Made by a program: the position numbers and the translations under genes. DNA of 64,000 nt from Conexibacter woesei DSM 14684 (GTDB lineage: Bacteria > Actinomycetota > Thermoleophilia > Solirubrobacterales > Solirubrobacteraceae): assembly GCF_000025265.1 (NCBI RefSeq), contig NC_013739.1, forward strand, positions 6,062,001 to 6,126,000. The letters are read 5' to 3'. The notes under the pieces are model-generated. The model saw only the letters and a program-made list of their open reading frames with translations. It was not told where the DNA came from and made no database searches. This document shows, one piece after another, positions 33,481 through 45,232 of the stretch. The number at the start of each line of letters is the position of its first letter. Within the stretch, counting starts at the first letter, position 1.

Positions 33481-33517
33481 GTGACGGTTCGTGACGGACC
33501 CGTGTCGCGAGCGTGAC
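33481..33517 (-). promoter_or_regulatory. Pho-box-like direct repeats upstream of phoA
   Basis: On the minus strand, GTCAC-type units recur at spacings of 11, 11 and 10 bases (plus-strand positions 33513, 33502, 33491 and 33481; the second unit reads GACAC). Direct repeats with 11-base period are characteristic of actinobacterial PhoP sites. The array ends 56 bases upstream of the phoA ATG, the expected place for activation. Confidence 0.5.
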
Positions 33518-33534
33518 TTTCGTGTGATCGTTTC

Positions 33535-33572
33535 GCCGATCATTCGCCTATTCGCATAGGCGAATGATCGGC
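33535..33572. promoter_or_regulatory. long perfect inverted repeat before the Fic gene
   Basis: Perfect 17-base arms (33535-33551 and 33556-33572) flank a TCGC loop; the core is CGCCTAT-TCGC-ATAGGCG. A TAAACT hexamer directly follows at 33573-33578, eight bases before the GTG start at 33586, so the repeat covers the expected -35 and spacer. It is most likely an operator. If transcribed it would form a very stable hairpin, but the predicted start lies beyond it. Confidence 0.65.
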
Positions 33573-33585
33573 TAAACTGCTCGGC

Positions 33586-34662
33586 GTGATCTTCGCGACC
33601 CCCAGACCGAATCGCACCACCAGACGCCTGCTCAGGGAGCTGGACGGCGTCCGCCGCGAGCTGGGCGAGTCCGCGGCCCGGCCCGCGCGCTGGCTCGGAC
33701 CGCTGCGGCGCGAGTTCCGCGCGACCGACGTCGCCAGCTCGACCGCGATCGAGGGCTTCACGGTGCCGCGCACGGAAGTCTCCGCGCTGCTCGACGGCCG
33801 CACACGGCTCGACCCGGCGGACGAGGACCGGATGGCGGTCGCCTGCTACGGCCACGCGATGGACCATGTCGTCGCGCTCACCGATGACGACGCCTTCCGC
33901 TGGCTCGACCGCGTCCTGCTCGACCTCCACTTCGACGCCTGCTCGTTCCAGCGCGACATGCGGCCGGGCCGCTGGCGCCGAACGGGCGTCGGCGTCACAC
34001 GCGGGGACGGCGGACTCGTCTTCGAGGGGCCGCCACCCGAGCAGGTGCCGGAGCTGATGGACGAGGTCGTCGCGTGGCTCGCCGAGAGCGACGACGGCGC
34101 GCATCCGGTCGTGCGCGCGGCGATGGCGCACCTGCACGTCGTCTCGGTCCATCCGTTCGCCGACGGCAACGGCCGCGTCGCCCGCATCGTGCAGTCGCTC
34201 GTGCTCGCGCGCGAGGGGCCGCTGGCGCCCGAGCTGTCGTCGATCGAGGAATACCTCGGCGAGCACACCGCCGACTACTACGACGCTCTGCAGGGCGTGC
34301 GCACGACGTACGACCCCACGCGCGACGCAAGCGCCTGGGTCGAGTTCTGCCTCCACGCGCATCTCTCGCAGGGCCGCCGGCGGCTGCAGCTGCTCGACGC
34401 GGCCGGTGCCCGCTGGGACAAGCTCGAAGGGCTTGCCGAGGAGCGCGGCTGGCCGGACCGGCTCGTGATCGCGTTGGAGCAGAGCCTCTTCGGGCCGACC
34501 GACCGCACCGCGTACGGCAACGAGGCGGGTGTCTCAGCGGCGACCGCGACGGCCGACCTCCGCCGCCTGCTCGACGCCGGCCTCGTGACCGCGGTCGGCA
34601 GAGGGCGCAATGTGCGCTACCGCGCGAGCGACACGCTGCGCGAGCGGATCGCCGCACGCTGA
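33586..34662 (+). CDS. Fic-domain protein with winged-helix tail
   Basis: A 358-residue Fic protein. The catalytic motif H189-P-F-A-D-G-N-G-R-V-A-R200 is complete, so AMP transfer to a target hydroxyl is predicted. An N-terminal inhibitory motif S52-T-A-I-E56-G57 fits the class II [S/T]-x3-E-[G/N] rule, meaning self-inhibition. The C-terminal 80 residues look like a winged helix (AGVSAATATADLRRLLDAGL). It is preceded by a large perfect palindrome and probably translated from a leaderless message. Targets are unknown; regulation of its own promoter through the C-terminal domain is a reasonable inference. Confidence 0.9.
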   Translation: MIFATPRPNRTTRRLLRELDGVRRELGESAARPARWLGPLRREFRATDVASSTAIEGFTVPRTEVSALLDGRTRLDPADEDRMAVACYGHAMDHVVALTDDDAFRWLDRVLLDLHFDACSFQRDMRPGRWRRTGVGVTRGDGGLVFEGPPPEQVPELMDEVVAWLAESDDGAHPVVRAAMAHLHVVSVHPFADGNGRVARIVQSLVLAREGPLAPELSSIEEYLGEHTADYYDALQGVRTTYDPTRDASAWVEFCLHAHLSQGRRRLQLLDAAGARWDKLEGLAEERGWPDRLVIALEQSLFGPTDRTAYGNEAGVSAATATADLRRLLDAGLVTAVGRGRNVRYRASDTLRERIAAR

Positions 34663-34676
34663 CGCCGCCGGCGCGC

Positions 34677-34706
34677 TTGCGCCGGCCCCGCTCGCCGTGC
34701 TAGGGT
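34677..34706 (+). promoter_or_regulatory. candidate promoter of the ABC-F gene
   Basis: TTGCGC at 34677-34682 and TAGGGT at 34701-34706 are separated by 18 bases. A start near 34713 would give a leader of about 105 bases carrying the UUCG hairpin, a six-codon reading frame and a second hairpin. Confidence 0.4.
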
Positions 34707-34712
34707 GCCCGC

Positions 34713-34781
34713 CGGCCTTCGGGCCGTTCTTATGCGTACTTCCCACTGACAGCCACCCCGAGAGCCCCGATCGCGGCTCTC
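34713..34781 (+). promoter_or_regulatory. ABC-F leader: hairpins and short upstream reading frame
   Basis: A five-base-pair stem with a UUCG loop (34713-34726) is followed by a tiny reading frame ATG CGT ACT TCC CAC TGA (34732-34749, MRTSH) and a second hairpin (GAGAGCC at 34760 and GGCTCTC at 34775, eight-base loop). CCCCGAG and CTCGG segments could form an alternative pairing. The arrangement fits ribosome-mediated attenuation, as known for some antibiotic-resistance ABC-F genes. No U-tract follows, so the mechanism would act on translation or Rho-dependent termination. Confidence 0.5.
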
Positions 34782-34818
34782 CCACTGTCCTCGGAAACAC
34801 GCGTACCAGGAGTCTCGT

Positions 34819-36450
<1,632 letters not shown>

Positions 36451-36456
36451 GCCCCG

Positions 36457-38019
<1,563 letters not shown>

Positions 38020-38030
38020 GGGAGGCTCCT

Positions 38031-39516
38031 TCAGGACGGTTCGATCAGGGTCATCGCGAGCGGGACGACGTCGTCGCTCAGCTCGCTGCGGCCGACCAGC
38101 TCGCCGAGCAGGGCGGCCGCGGTGGTGCGCCGCTCGCCGGCGGCCTCCGCCAGCTCCGCGGCGAAGCGTTCGGGCGTGAGGTGCGTGCCGTCGTCGAGCG
38201 CGACGCCCCTCTGCACCCACGACCACAGCAGCGCGCGGGCGATCTCGACGCACGACAGCTCCTCGGGGCGGCCGGCGATCGTGACGAGGCCGCGGCCGCC
38301 GAGCCAGCTGTCGAGGTAGCGCGTCGCGACCGCGACCGCCTCGCGCAGTCCGCTGACGGCGAGCGGGCCGTGCCACGTGTCGCCGAGGTCGAGGATCGCC
38401 TCGACGGGCGCGTGGGCGGCGAGCGCGTGGGCGGCGGGGGCCGCACCGGCGGGGGCCGCGCGCTCGACGGCGGTCGTCGCGAACGCCTCGCGGACCGCGT
38501 CGGTCATGCCGGCGTGGGCGACGACGGCGCCGTCGAAGCCGAGCGCCGCCTCGCGGCGCTTGTCGGCGACGACCGCGCGCACGACGTCGGCCGACAGCGG
38601 GCCGACGGCACCGTCGGCCGGCGCGGCCGGCGCCATCCCGCCGATCGCGGCGGCGCCGCGGCGGTGGGCGACCTCGACGATCCGCCGCTGGTAGGCGACG
38701 AGGAACGGCAGGTCCATCGACAGCCGACCGCGCTCGGGCAGCGTCGCGCGCGCGTCGCTGCCGGCGCAGCGGACGAAGTCGAACAGGTAGTCCCAGCGGC
38801 CGGCGTTGAGCGCGGTCACGCGCGCGCGCAGCGCGTAGACGATCGCGTCCAGCTCGACGACACCGCCGACCGTCTCGACCAGCACCGAGACGACGACCGT
38901 GCCGGGCTCCAGCCCGAGCGCCGTCTCGACCGCGTCGAGCACGTCGGACCACAGCGCCGCCTCGTCCGCGCTCTCGATCTTCGGCAGGTAGAGGTGCGGC
39001 CGCGCGCCCGCCGCGAGCAGCAACGGCGCCGCGCCGGCGAGGAACGTCGCGACGTCGAACAGTGCGGCGGCGACCGCCTCGCCGCCGACCCGCACGCGCG
39101 GCTCGTCGAGGTGCAGCCCGCGCGGGCGGACGACGAGCGCGGGCCGCCCGGCGGCGACCGTGCCGGCGTGCTCCACCAGGCAGGCGTGGGCGGCGACGAT
39201 GCGCTCCCCACGTCGGCACGAGCGTGTCCTCGAGGTCAGCCATCACGACGTCGACCTGCGAGCGCATCGCGTCGCCGAGCACGTCCGGCTCGGCCGGCGC
39301 GCACAGCTCGACGACGCGCCGTGGGAATACCGCCCCGCCCCCGGCGGGTGCGGCTCCGACGGTCCAGTCGCCGGCCGGCCCGTCGACGGTCCTGCGGGCG
39401 TCCAACCCGGCGCGGCGACGCGTCACGCGCTCGGCGAGCAGCGCGCGACGCCGCACCGCGAAGCGGCGGTGCAGCTCCTCCGCCAGCGCGGAGTCGATCG
39501 CCTCGCCGACGCTCAC
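38031..39516 (-). pseudogene. frameshifted malate synthase-family gene
   Basis: Two reading frames join to one malate-synthase-like protein of about 490 residues. The first (from GTG 39516, overlapping the upstream stop as GTGA) runs to MADLEDTLVPTW. A run of four C at 39206-39209 then shifts the frame, and removing one base restores ERIVAAHACLVEHAG and the rest (RPRGLHLDE, GRWDYLFDFVR, to IEPS). The catalytic-base Asp of the MED motif is replaced: the aligned segment reads PEELSCVEI. The gene is therefore either decayed or a divergent member with a sequencing-type shift. It directly precedes intact malate synthase A. Confidence 0.7.
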
Positions 39517-40760
39517 GCCGACGCAGCCGGGAGGTCGGCGACCCAGGAGCTGGCGGTCCGCCCGGCGACGACGCGGCCGCGCTTGACCGTCGTGCGCGCG
39601 CCGCCGAAGCCGCGCACGATCGTCGTGCGGTCGGCCGCCTCGAAGACGACGAGGTCGGCCGGCTGCCCGGCGGCGACGCTGCCCGCCGCGGTCCCCAGCG
39701 CGCGCGCCGCGTTGACCGTCAGCATCTCCCACACGAGGTCGACGCCCTCGACGTGCGAGAGGCCGAGCGCGTGGTAGGCGAGGCGCGCGAGGTCGGCCGG
39801 GTCGAGGTTGCCGAACGACTCCCAGTTGTCGTGGAAGTTGCCGGTGCCGGCGGTCACGTTGACGCCCGCCGCGCGCAGCTCGTGCGGCCGCGAGACGCCG
39901 CGGTATCTCGTCCCGCTCGACAGGTTCGTCGGGCAGATCGTGACCGACACGCCGGCCTCAGCGACCTTCGCGATCACGCGCGCGGCGTCGGCGTCGGCGT
40001 ACGTCTCCAGCGCGCCGACGTGGTTGGCGCTGACGCGGCCGCCCATCCCGAGCGCGAGCGTCCGCTCCGCCATCGGCTCCAGCATCCGCTCGGTCGGGTC
40101 GGTGAAGTAGTCGATGTTCGCGTCGATCGGGACGCCGAACTCCTGCGACAGCTCGAAGACGAGGTCGAGGTGCGCCAGCTCGTCCTCCTTCGAGTTCTCG
40201 TTGTTGGGCCAGCCGCTGACGCAGTCGGCCCCGTCGCGCAGCGCCACGCGCAGCAGGTCCAGGGCGGCGGCGTCCTTCATCAGGCCCTCCTGCGGGAAGG
40301 CGGTGACGTGCACGTCGAGCAGGTCGCGGCAGCGCTCGCGGGCGCGCATCACGCCCTCGAACGAGACGAGCCGCGTGATGCTGTCGATGTCGACCTGCGC
40401 GCGCAGCAGCCCGATCCCCTGCGCGGCGGCGAGCGTGAAGAAGCGCGTCGCGCGCTCCTCGACGTCCGCGACGGTGAAGCCGGCCTTGAGCGCGACCTGG
40501 CGCCGCATCAGGTCGTCGGCGAAGCCGACCTCGCCGATGCGGCTGCGGCTGAACGACTTGTCCGGGTGCGTGTGCGGCTCGACGAACGACGGCGTCACGA
40601 GCCCGCCGCGCGCCTCGATCCGGCGGACCGCGACGCGACCGTCGCCGGCGCGCGGGCCGGCCGCCGCGATCGTCTCGCCCTCGACGACGACGTCGACGAG
40701 CCCGTCGTGCCCGTGCAGGCGCGCGCCCGCGATCACGAGGTCGGCGAGCGGCGCGCTCAT
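39513..40760 (-). CDS. cytosine-deaminase-like amidohydrolase with altered active site
   Basis: A 415-residue amidohydrolase-superfamily protein related to cytosine deaminase (FVEPHTHPDKSF, then FPQEGLMKD). The H63-x-H65 metal pair and H247 remain. However, the third metal His is Asn (N215), the catalytic Glu position is Tyr (Y218), and the metal Asp is Gly (G307 in AGTGNFHD). It may use another geometry, act without metal or be inactive. It is ATGA-coupled to the upstream ureidoglycine aminohydrolase. A second homologue in the same operon keeps most of these residues. Confidence 0.8.
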   Translation of the reverse strand: MSAPLADLVIAGARLHGHDGLVDVVVEGETIAAAGPRAGDGRVAVRRIEARGGLVTPSFVEPHTHPDKSFSRSRIGEVGFADDLMRRQVALKAGFTVADVEERATRFFTLAAAQGIGLLRAQVDIDSITRLVSFEGVMRARERCRDLLDVHVTAFPQEGLMKDAAALDLLRVALRDGADCVSGWPNNENSKEDELAHLDLVFELSQEFGVPIDANIDYFTDPTERMLEPMAERTLALGMGGRVSANHVGALETYADADAARVIAKVAEAGVSVTICPTNLSSGTRYRGVSRPHELRAAGVNVTAGTGNFHDNWESFGNLDPADLARLAYHALGLSHVEGVDLVWEMLTVNAARALGTAAGSVAAGQPADLVVFEAADRTTIVRGFGGARTTVKRGRVVAGRTASSWVADLPAASA

Positions 40761-41542
40761 CCGCGCACCCCGTGGCCGGCGGCGCCGAAGCCGTCGCGGT
40801 TGACGTCCTTGTAGAGCAGGTAGGTCGTGCGGCTCCAGCCGAGCGCGGCGTAGTGCTGCGGGCAGTACGGCGCCATGTAGACGAAGTCCTCCGCCGTCAC
40901 CTCGTGCGTGTCGCCGTCGAGGTGGTAGAGGCCCTGTCCCTCCAGCATCCAGAGGCCGTGCTCGTGGTGGTGCAGCTCGACCATCGGGAAGTACGCCCCG
41001 GGCTCGAACCGCATCAGGTTCATGCCCATGTCGTAGCGCTGGTCGGTCTCGGTCGGCAGCAGCAGCGCGTAGCTGCCGCCGTCCATCGTGTCCGGCAGCC
41101 AGGCGGTGTCGTCGATGTGGCCGGTGAGCGGGTCCGGCGGCTCGAGCGCCTCCACTGCGTCGTAGCGGCGCGTGACCCACAGCGCCCGCGCCGGGCCGTC
41201 GACCGCGCGCAGCTCCAGCCCGCGGCCCGGCGGCAGATACGTCCAGCCGCCGGCCTCGAGGACCGTCTCGCCGACCGCGACGCGGCCGTCGAGGCACCAG
41301 GCGAAGTGCTCGCGCTCGGGCGCGAGCGGGCGCGACGTCGCGCCGTTCGCCGCCAGCTCCAGCAAGTACTCGCCGAACGCGGCGGGTCGCAGGCGCGGCG
41401 TCACGAGCGGGCGGACCACGACGTCGTGCAGGAACGGCAGCGCGTCCTCGACGCGGTTGTCGGGGGTGACGAGCGTGTAGGCGGACGTCAGGCGGCCGCG
41501 GGAGCGGCTGACGTAGTCCGCGCGGGGCAGCGGTCCGGTCAC
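40757..41542 (-). CDS. allE: (S)-ureidoglycine aminohydrolase (bicupin)
   Basis: A 261-residue double-cupin enzyme that releases ammonia from S-ureidoglycine to give S-ureidoglycolate in ureide breakdown. The Mn site is present: E189, H191 and H195 in the segment ELHHHEH, and Q229 in PYCPQHY, with the spacing of the E. coli enzyme (E235, H237, H241, Q275). The body (YVSRSRGRLTSAYTLVTPDN; LLPTETDQRYDMGMN) is family-typical. Start at GTG 41542, overlapping the upstream stop as GTGA, with GAGGA eight bases upstream. It is the most specific marker of ureide metabolism in the operon. Confidence 0.9.
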   Translation of the reverse strand: MTGPLPRADYVSRSRGRLTSAYTLVTPDNRVEDALPFLHDVVVRPLVTPRLRPAAFGEYLLELAANGATSRPLAPEREHFAWCLDGRVAVGETVLEAGGWTYLPPGRGLELRAVDGPARALWVTRRYDAVEALEPPDPLTGHIDDTAWLPDTMDGGSYALLLPTETDQRYDMGMNLMRFEPGAYFPMVELHHHEHGLWMLEGQGLYHLDGDTHEVTAEDFVYMAPYCPQHYAALGWSRTTYLLYKDVNRDGFGAAGHGVRG

Positions 41543-42573
41543 GGTGCGGTCCTCGTGTCGGGGTCGGAGGTGGTGACGTAGGCGCCGGCGCGCAGCAGCG
41601 CGACGCCGTCGACGGTCAGGTCGGGACGCGCGACGACGACGTCGACGTGGACGTCGGAGCGGTAGTCGGCGCCGGTCCACTCGGGGAACGGGTGACCGAA
41701 CGCGATGTGGACGCCGGGCACGTTCTCGTCGAAGAGCAGGTTGCCCGAGATCGATGTCAGCGCCGTGTTCGTGCCGATCGCCAGCTCGCCGACGCGGACG
41801 CCGTTCTCGTGCTCGGTCAGCCACGCCCACAGCTCGGCGGCGAGCGTGCCGTCGGGGTGTGAGAGCTGGGTCGCGCGGCCGGCGGCGACCTCGATCCGGA
41901 CCGGCTCGTCCAGCAGGCCGAGGCGGGCGTTGAACGGGTAGCCGATCACGCGCGTGGCGATCGTCCCGTCGGCGCTCAGCGGCGCGCAGAAGGTCTCGCC
42001 CTGCGGCAGCCGGCCGCCGCGGCCGGGCTCGGTGTAGAGCCCGGTCATCGGGCTCCAGGCACGGCGCCCGGGCTCGCAGCGCAGCAGCACGTCGGTCCCC
42101 TCGGCGTCGCGCACGTGGACCTGCTCGGCGCCGGCGAGCCGCGCGCACGTCGCCTCGGTGAAGCGAGCCACCTCGGCGTAGTCGATCGCCATCCCCTCGC
42201 CGAGGCAGCGGGCGTCGAGCCCGGGCATGTGCGCGTGGCGCGTGCCCAGCTCGTCCAGCAGCGACTGGAAGCCGTCGTCCCATGCGAGCAGGTCGGCGTC
42301 GTCGACGCCGGCGAAGACGGTCACCGTCGGGCGCTCGGCGCGCAGCGCCGATGCGAAGCGATCGCGCACCTCCTCGTACGGCCGCTCGCCGACCGGGCCG
42401 GCGAGCACGAGCGCCGCCGGCGCCAGCTCGCGCGCGGCGACGAGCAGGTGCCGCGCCAGCTCGTGCGTCGGCTCGTCGGTCAGGATCAGGACGCGGTCCT
42501 CCAGCCCGACCGCGAGGCACTGGCCCATGACGGTGCGCGCACCGGCGAGCAGCATGTCGGTCGCGACGCTCAT
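41539..42573 (-). CDS. M29/NicX-like metalloenzyme (aminopeptidase T family)
   Basis: A 344-residue member of the family that includes M29 aminopeptidases and the ring-opening dioxygenase NicX. Family metal-ligand regions are visible: RLPQGETFCAP (Glu), GELAIGTN (Glu), GVHIAFGHPFPEW (His) and SDVHVDVVV (His-x-Asp). Either peptide/amide hydrolysis or dioxygenation of a hydroxylated N-heterocycle is possible, and context favours a small-molecule role. ATGA overlap with the upstream allantoinase-like gene and GTGA overlap with the downstream gene show tight operon structure. Confidence 0.75.
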   Translation of the reverse strand: MSVATDMLLAGARTVMGQCLAVGLEDRVLILTDEPTHELARHLLVAARELAPAALVLAGPVGERPYEEVRDRFASALRAERPTVTVFAGVDDADLLAWDDGFQSLLDELGTRHAHMPGLDARCLGEGMAIDYAEVARFTEATCARLAGAEQVHVRDAEGTDVLLRCEPGRRAWSPMTGLYTEPGRGGRLPQGETFCAPLSADGTIATRVIGYPFNARLGLLDEPVRIEVAAGRATQLSHPDGTLAAELWAWLTEHENGVRVGELAIGTNTALTSISGNLLFDENVPGVHIAFGHPFPEWTGADYRSDVHVDVVVARPDLTVDGVALLRAGAYVTTSDPDTRTAP

Positions 42574-43934
42574 GCCGCGGCTCCCCGCGCGAGCGGCGTG
42601 AAGCGGCCGCGGCCGGGCGCGGCGCGCACCTCGCCGTCGGCGAAGACGGTCTCGCCGCGGGCGATCGTCGTGACGACGGCGCCGCGCAGCTCGCGCCCCG
42701 CGTACGGCGACCACTGGCTCTCCGACAGCTGGCGCGCCGGGTCGAGCACCCACTCCGCGCCCGGGTCGAGCAGCACGAGGTCGGCGTCGGAGCCGAGCGC
42801 GATCGCGCCCTTGCGCGGGTACAGGCCGAGCCGTCTCGCGGGCCCGGCGGCGGTCAGCGCGACCAGCTCCGGGACGCCCATCCCGCGGCGGCCGACGGCC
42901 GCGTCGAACAGCAGCGGCAGGTACTCCTGCAGGCTCTGGACGCCGTGCGGGCGGTCGAGCGGCGAGCGCTCGCCGGCGAGCTTGTCGGCGACGTCGTAGG
43001 GGCAGTGGTCGGTCACGACCATGTCGCCCTCGCCGGCCAGTACGACCTCCCACAGCCGCTCGCGCGCGCTGCGGTCGCGCAGTGGCGGTGCGCAGGTCGC
43101 GAGCGCGCCGACGCGCGCGAGGTCGTCGCGGTCGAGCAGCAGGTGGTGGGCGGTCAGCTCGTAGCTGACGTCGAGGCCGCGGGCGCGGGCGGCGAGCACG
43201 AGCGAGACGGCCTCCGGCGTGGAGAGGTGGAGCAGATGGACACGCGCGCCGGTCTCGGCGGCCAGCTCCAGCACGAGTCTGACGGCGATCGTCTCGGCGA
43301 CGGCGGGGCGCGCGTCGGCGGCGGCGAGCGCGTCGGTGCGGCCGCTCGCGCGGATCTCGGCCGTCGCCGCGTCGACCGTCGCGCGGTCCTCCGCGTGCAC
43401 GAGCGCGAGCCCGCCGACGGCGGCGACGGCGGCGAAGCCCTCGCGCAGCGTCGCCTCGTCCGCCGGCGGCCAGTCCATGTCGTTGCTCGCCATGTACGCC
43501 TTGAAGCCGCCCGCGCCGAGCGCGGCCTGGCCGGCGATCTCGCCGATCGAGCCGGCAGCGAGCCCGCCCCACAGGCCGAAGTCGACGACCGCGCCGCGGG
43601 CTGCCGCGACCGCCTTGTCGGCATAGCGTTCGGCGGTCGTCACGAGCGGGTCGGTGAACGGGTGCTCGACGACGAACGTGACGCCGCCGGCCGCCGCGCA
43701 GCGGGTGCCGTGCGCGAAGTCGGTCGCGACGTCGTCGCCGGGGACGTCGAAGTGGACGTGCGGGTCGATCGCCCCGGGCAGCACGAGCAGGCCGCTCGCG
43801 TCGATCGTGCGGTCGGCGCGCAGCGGCGCGGCCGGGTCGAGCAGCTCGGCGACGTGGCCGCCCTCGACCGCGACGTGCAGCCGCTCCAGGCCGCGCGGCG
43901 TGAGCACGCCGCCGCCGGCGATCACGGTGCGCAC
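42570..43934 (-). CDS. allantoinase/dihydropyrimidinase-family amidohydrolase
   Basis: A 454-residue cyclic-amide hydrolase. Metal-site features are present: D57-P-H59-V-H61, the carboxylated lysine in GGFKAYM (K145), H180 in VHAED, the HLS motif and the catalytic Asp in VTDHCPYD. These enzymes open hydantoin-type rings such as allantoin or dihydrouracil. With ureidoglycine aminohydrolase two genes away, allantoin or a similar cyclic ureide is favoured. The start is set at GTG 43934, downstream of a GGGAGG site; upstream GTG 43943 overlaps it. Confidence 0.85.
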   Translation of the reverse strand: MRTVIAGGGVLTPRGLERLHVAVEGGHVAELLDPAAPLRADRTIDASGLLVLPGAIDPHVHFDVPGDDVATDFAHGTRCAAAGGVTFVVEHPFTDPLVTTAERYADKAVAAARGAVVDFGLWGGLAAGSIGEIAGQAALGAGGFKAYMASNDMDWPPADEATLREGFAAVAAVGGLALVHAEDRATVDAATAEIRASGRTDALAAADARPAVAETIAVRLVLELAAETGARVHLLHLSTPEAVSLVLAARARGLDVSYELTAHHLLLDRDDLARVGALATCAPPLRDRSARERLWEVVLAGEGDMVVTDHCPYDVADKLAGERSPLDRPHGVQSLQEYLPLLFDAAVGRRGMGVPELVALTAAGPARRLGLYPRKGAIALGSDADLVLLDPGAEWVLDPARQLSESQWSPYAGRELRGAVVTTIARGETVFADGEVRAAPGRGRFTPLARGAAA

Positions 43935-45232
43935 GCGGCGCACCTCCCGCCCACCGACCAGACCGCGCTCTCGCGCGCGGCGACGACGCGCCCGCGCTTG
44001 ATCGTCGTGCGCTTGCCGGGCAGCGCCGCCAGCGCCAGCTCGACGTCGGGCGCGTCGAAGACGACGAGGTCGGCGGGCGCCCCGGCCTCGACGCGACCGG
44101 GGGTCGTGCCGATCGCGGCGGCGGCGCGGTCGGTCACCAGCTCCCACAGCAGCTCGGTCGGGAGGTGCGTGTAGCGGCCGCCGAGCCCGGCGCCGTGGTA
44201 GGCCAGCACGGCGCGGTCGAGCGGGTCGAGGTTGCCGAGCAGGTACCAGCCGTCGAACATGTTGTCGCTGCCGGCGCTGACCGGGACGCCGGCCGCCAGC
44301 AGCTCGCGCGTGCGCGAGAGCCCGCGCGGGCCGTACTGCGCCGACGTGTTCGCCGGCTGCACGCAGACGTGGATCTGCGCCGCGGCGACGCGGCCGATCA
44401 CGCGCCGCGCGTCGTCGTCGGGGTAGACCTCCAGGCCGCAGCAGTGGCTCGCCAGCACGCGGCCCTCGAAGCCGCGCGCGAGCGTGCGCTCCGCCAGCGG
44501 CTCCAGCATCCGCTCCGCCGGGTCGCAGTAGCAGTCGACGTGCACGTCGAGGTCGGCGTCGAAGCGCTCGGCGAGATCGAAGACGAAGTCGAGGTGGGCG
44601 AGCTGCGCCGCCTCGCCGTCCTCGACGTTCGGCCAGCCGCCGACGACGTCGGCGCCCTCGGCCATCGCCTGCACCAGCAGCTCCTGCGCCGGCGCGTCGC
44701 GCAGCAGGCCTTCCTGCGGGAAGGCGACGACCTGCACGTCGATCAGGTCGCGCACGCGCTCGCGCGCGGCGAGCACGCCGCGGACGTTCGTCAGCCCGGC
44801 GATCGAGTCGACGTCGACGTTCGCGCGCATGCTGCCAACGCCCTGGGAGACCGCGAGCCGGAACGCCTCGGTCGCGCGCGCCTCGACGCCCGCCTCGGTG
44901 AAGCCGGCCTTGATCTCGCGCGCCAGCTCGAAGCCGTCCGGCTGCTCGACGCGCCCCCGGCGGCTGAACGCCTTGTCGGGGTGGTAGTGCGGCTCGACGA
45001 ACGACGGCGAGACGAGCCCGCCGCGCGCGTCGATCCGCTCGATCGCGGGAGCCGGAACGACCGGAGCCGCACCCGCCGCGCCCGCTCCCGCCGCACCGCC
45101 GCCGTCGCGCGGCGTCACCGAGCGGATCACGCCATCGGCGATCGCGACGTCGAAGCGCCCCTCGCGGCCGAGCACGCGCGCGTCCTCGATCGACAGATCG
45201 GCCGGGGTCACATCAGCAGACACGCTCACCAT
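43922..45232 (-). CDS. cytosine-deaminase-like amidohydrolase
   Basis: A 436-residue amidohydrolase with a glycine/alanine-rich insertion near residues 44-62. Metal ligands H82, H84 (EPHYHPDKAF), H231 (DVHVDC), H263 (ASHCCGLEV) and D323 (AGSDNMFDGW) are all present. The catalytic Glu of cytosine deaminase, three residues after the third His, is Cys234, so the reaction may differ from plain cytosine deamination. It shares the FPQEG motif with its neighbour at 39513. It overlaps the pyroglutamyl-peptidase-like gene upstream by seven bases. Confidence 0.82.
   Translation of the reverse strand: MVSVSADVTPADLSIEDARVLGREGRFDVAIADGVIRSVTPRDGGGAAGAGAAGAAPVVPAPAIERIDARGGLVSPSFVEPHYHPDKAFSRRGRVEQPDGFELAREIKAGFTEAGVEARATEAFRLAVSQGVGSMRANVDVDSIAGLTNVRGVLAARERVRDLIDVQVVAFPQEGLLRDAPAQELLVQAMAEGADVVGGWPNVEDGEAAQLAHLDFVFDLAERFDADLDVHVDCYCDPAERMLEPLAERTLARGFEGRVLASHCCGLEVYPDDDARRVIGRVAAAQIHVCVQPANTSAQYGPRGLSRTRELLAAGVPVSAGSDNMFDGWYLLGNLDPLDRAVLAYHGAGLGGRYTHLPTELLWELVTDRAAAAIGTTPGRVEAGAPADLVVFDAPDVELALAALPGKRTTIKRGRVVAARESAVWSVGGRCAACAP

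Noticed and set aside
34713-34726. UUCG hairpin as a terminator of the Fic gene
   Set aside because: Only five base pairs and no U-tract; it lies downstream of a promoter-like element and fits better in the ABC-F leader, although a dual role cannot be excluded.
38031-39516. Treating the two malate-synthase frames as two separate genes
   Set aside because: Each part is incomplete, and a one-base change joins them into a continuous family member with the usual order of motifs.
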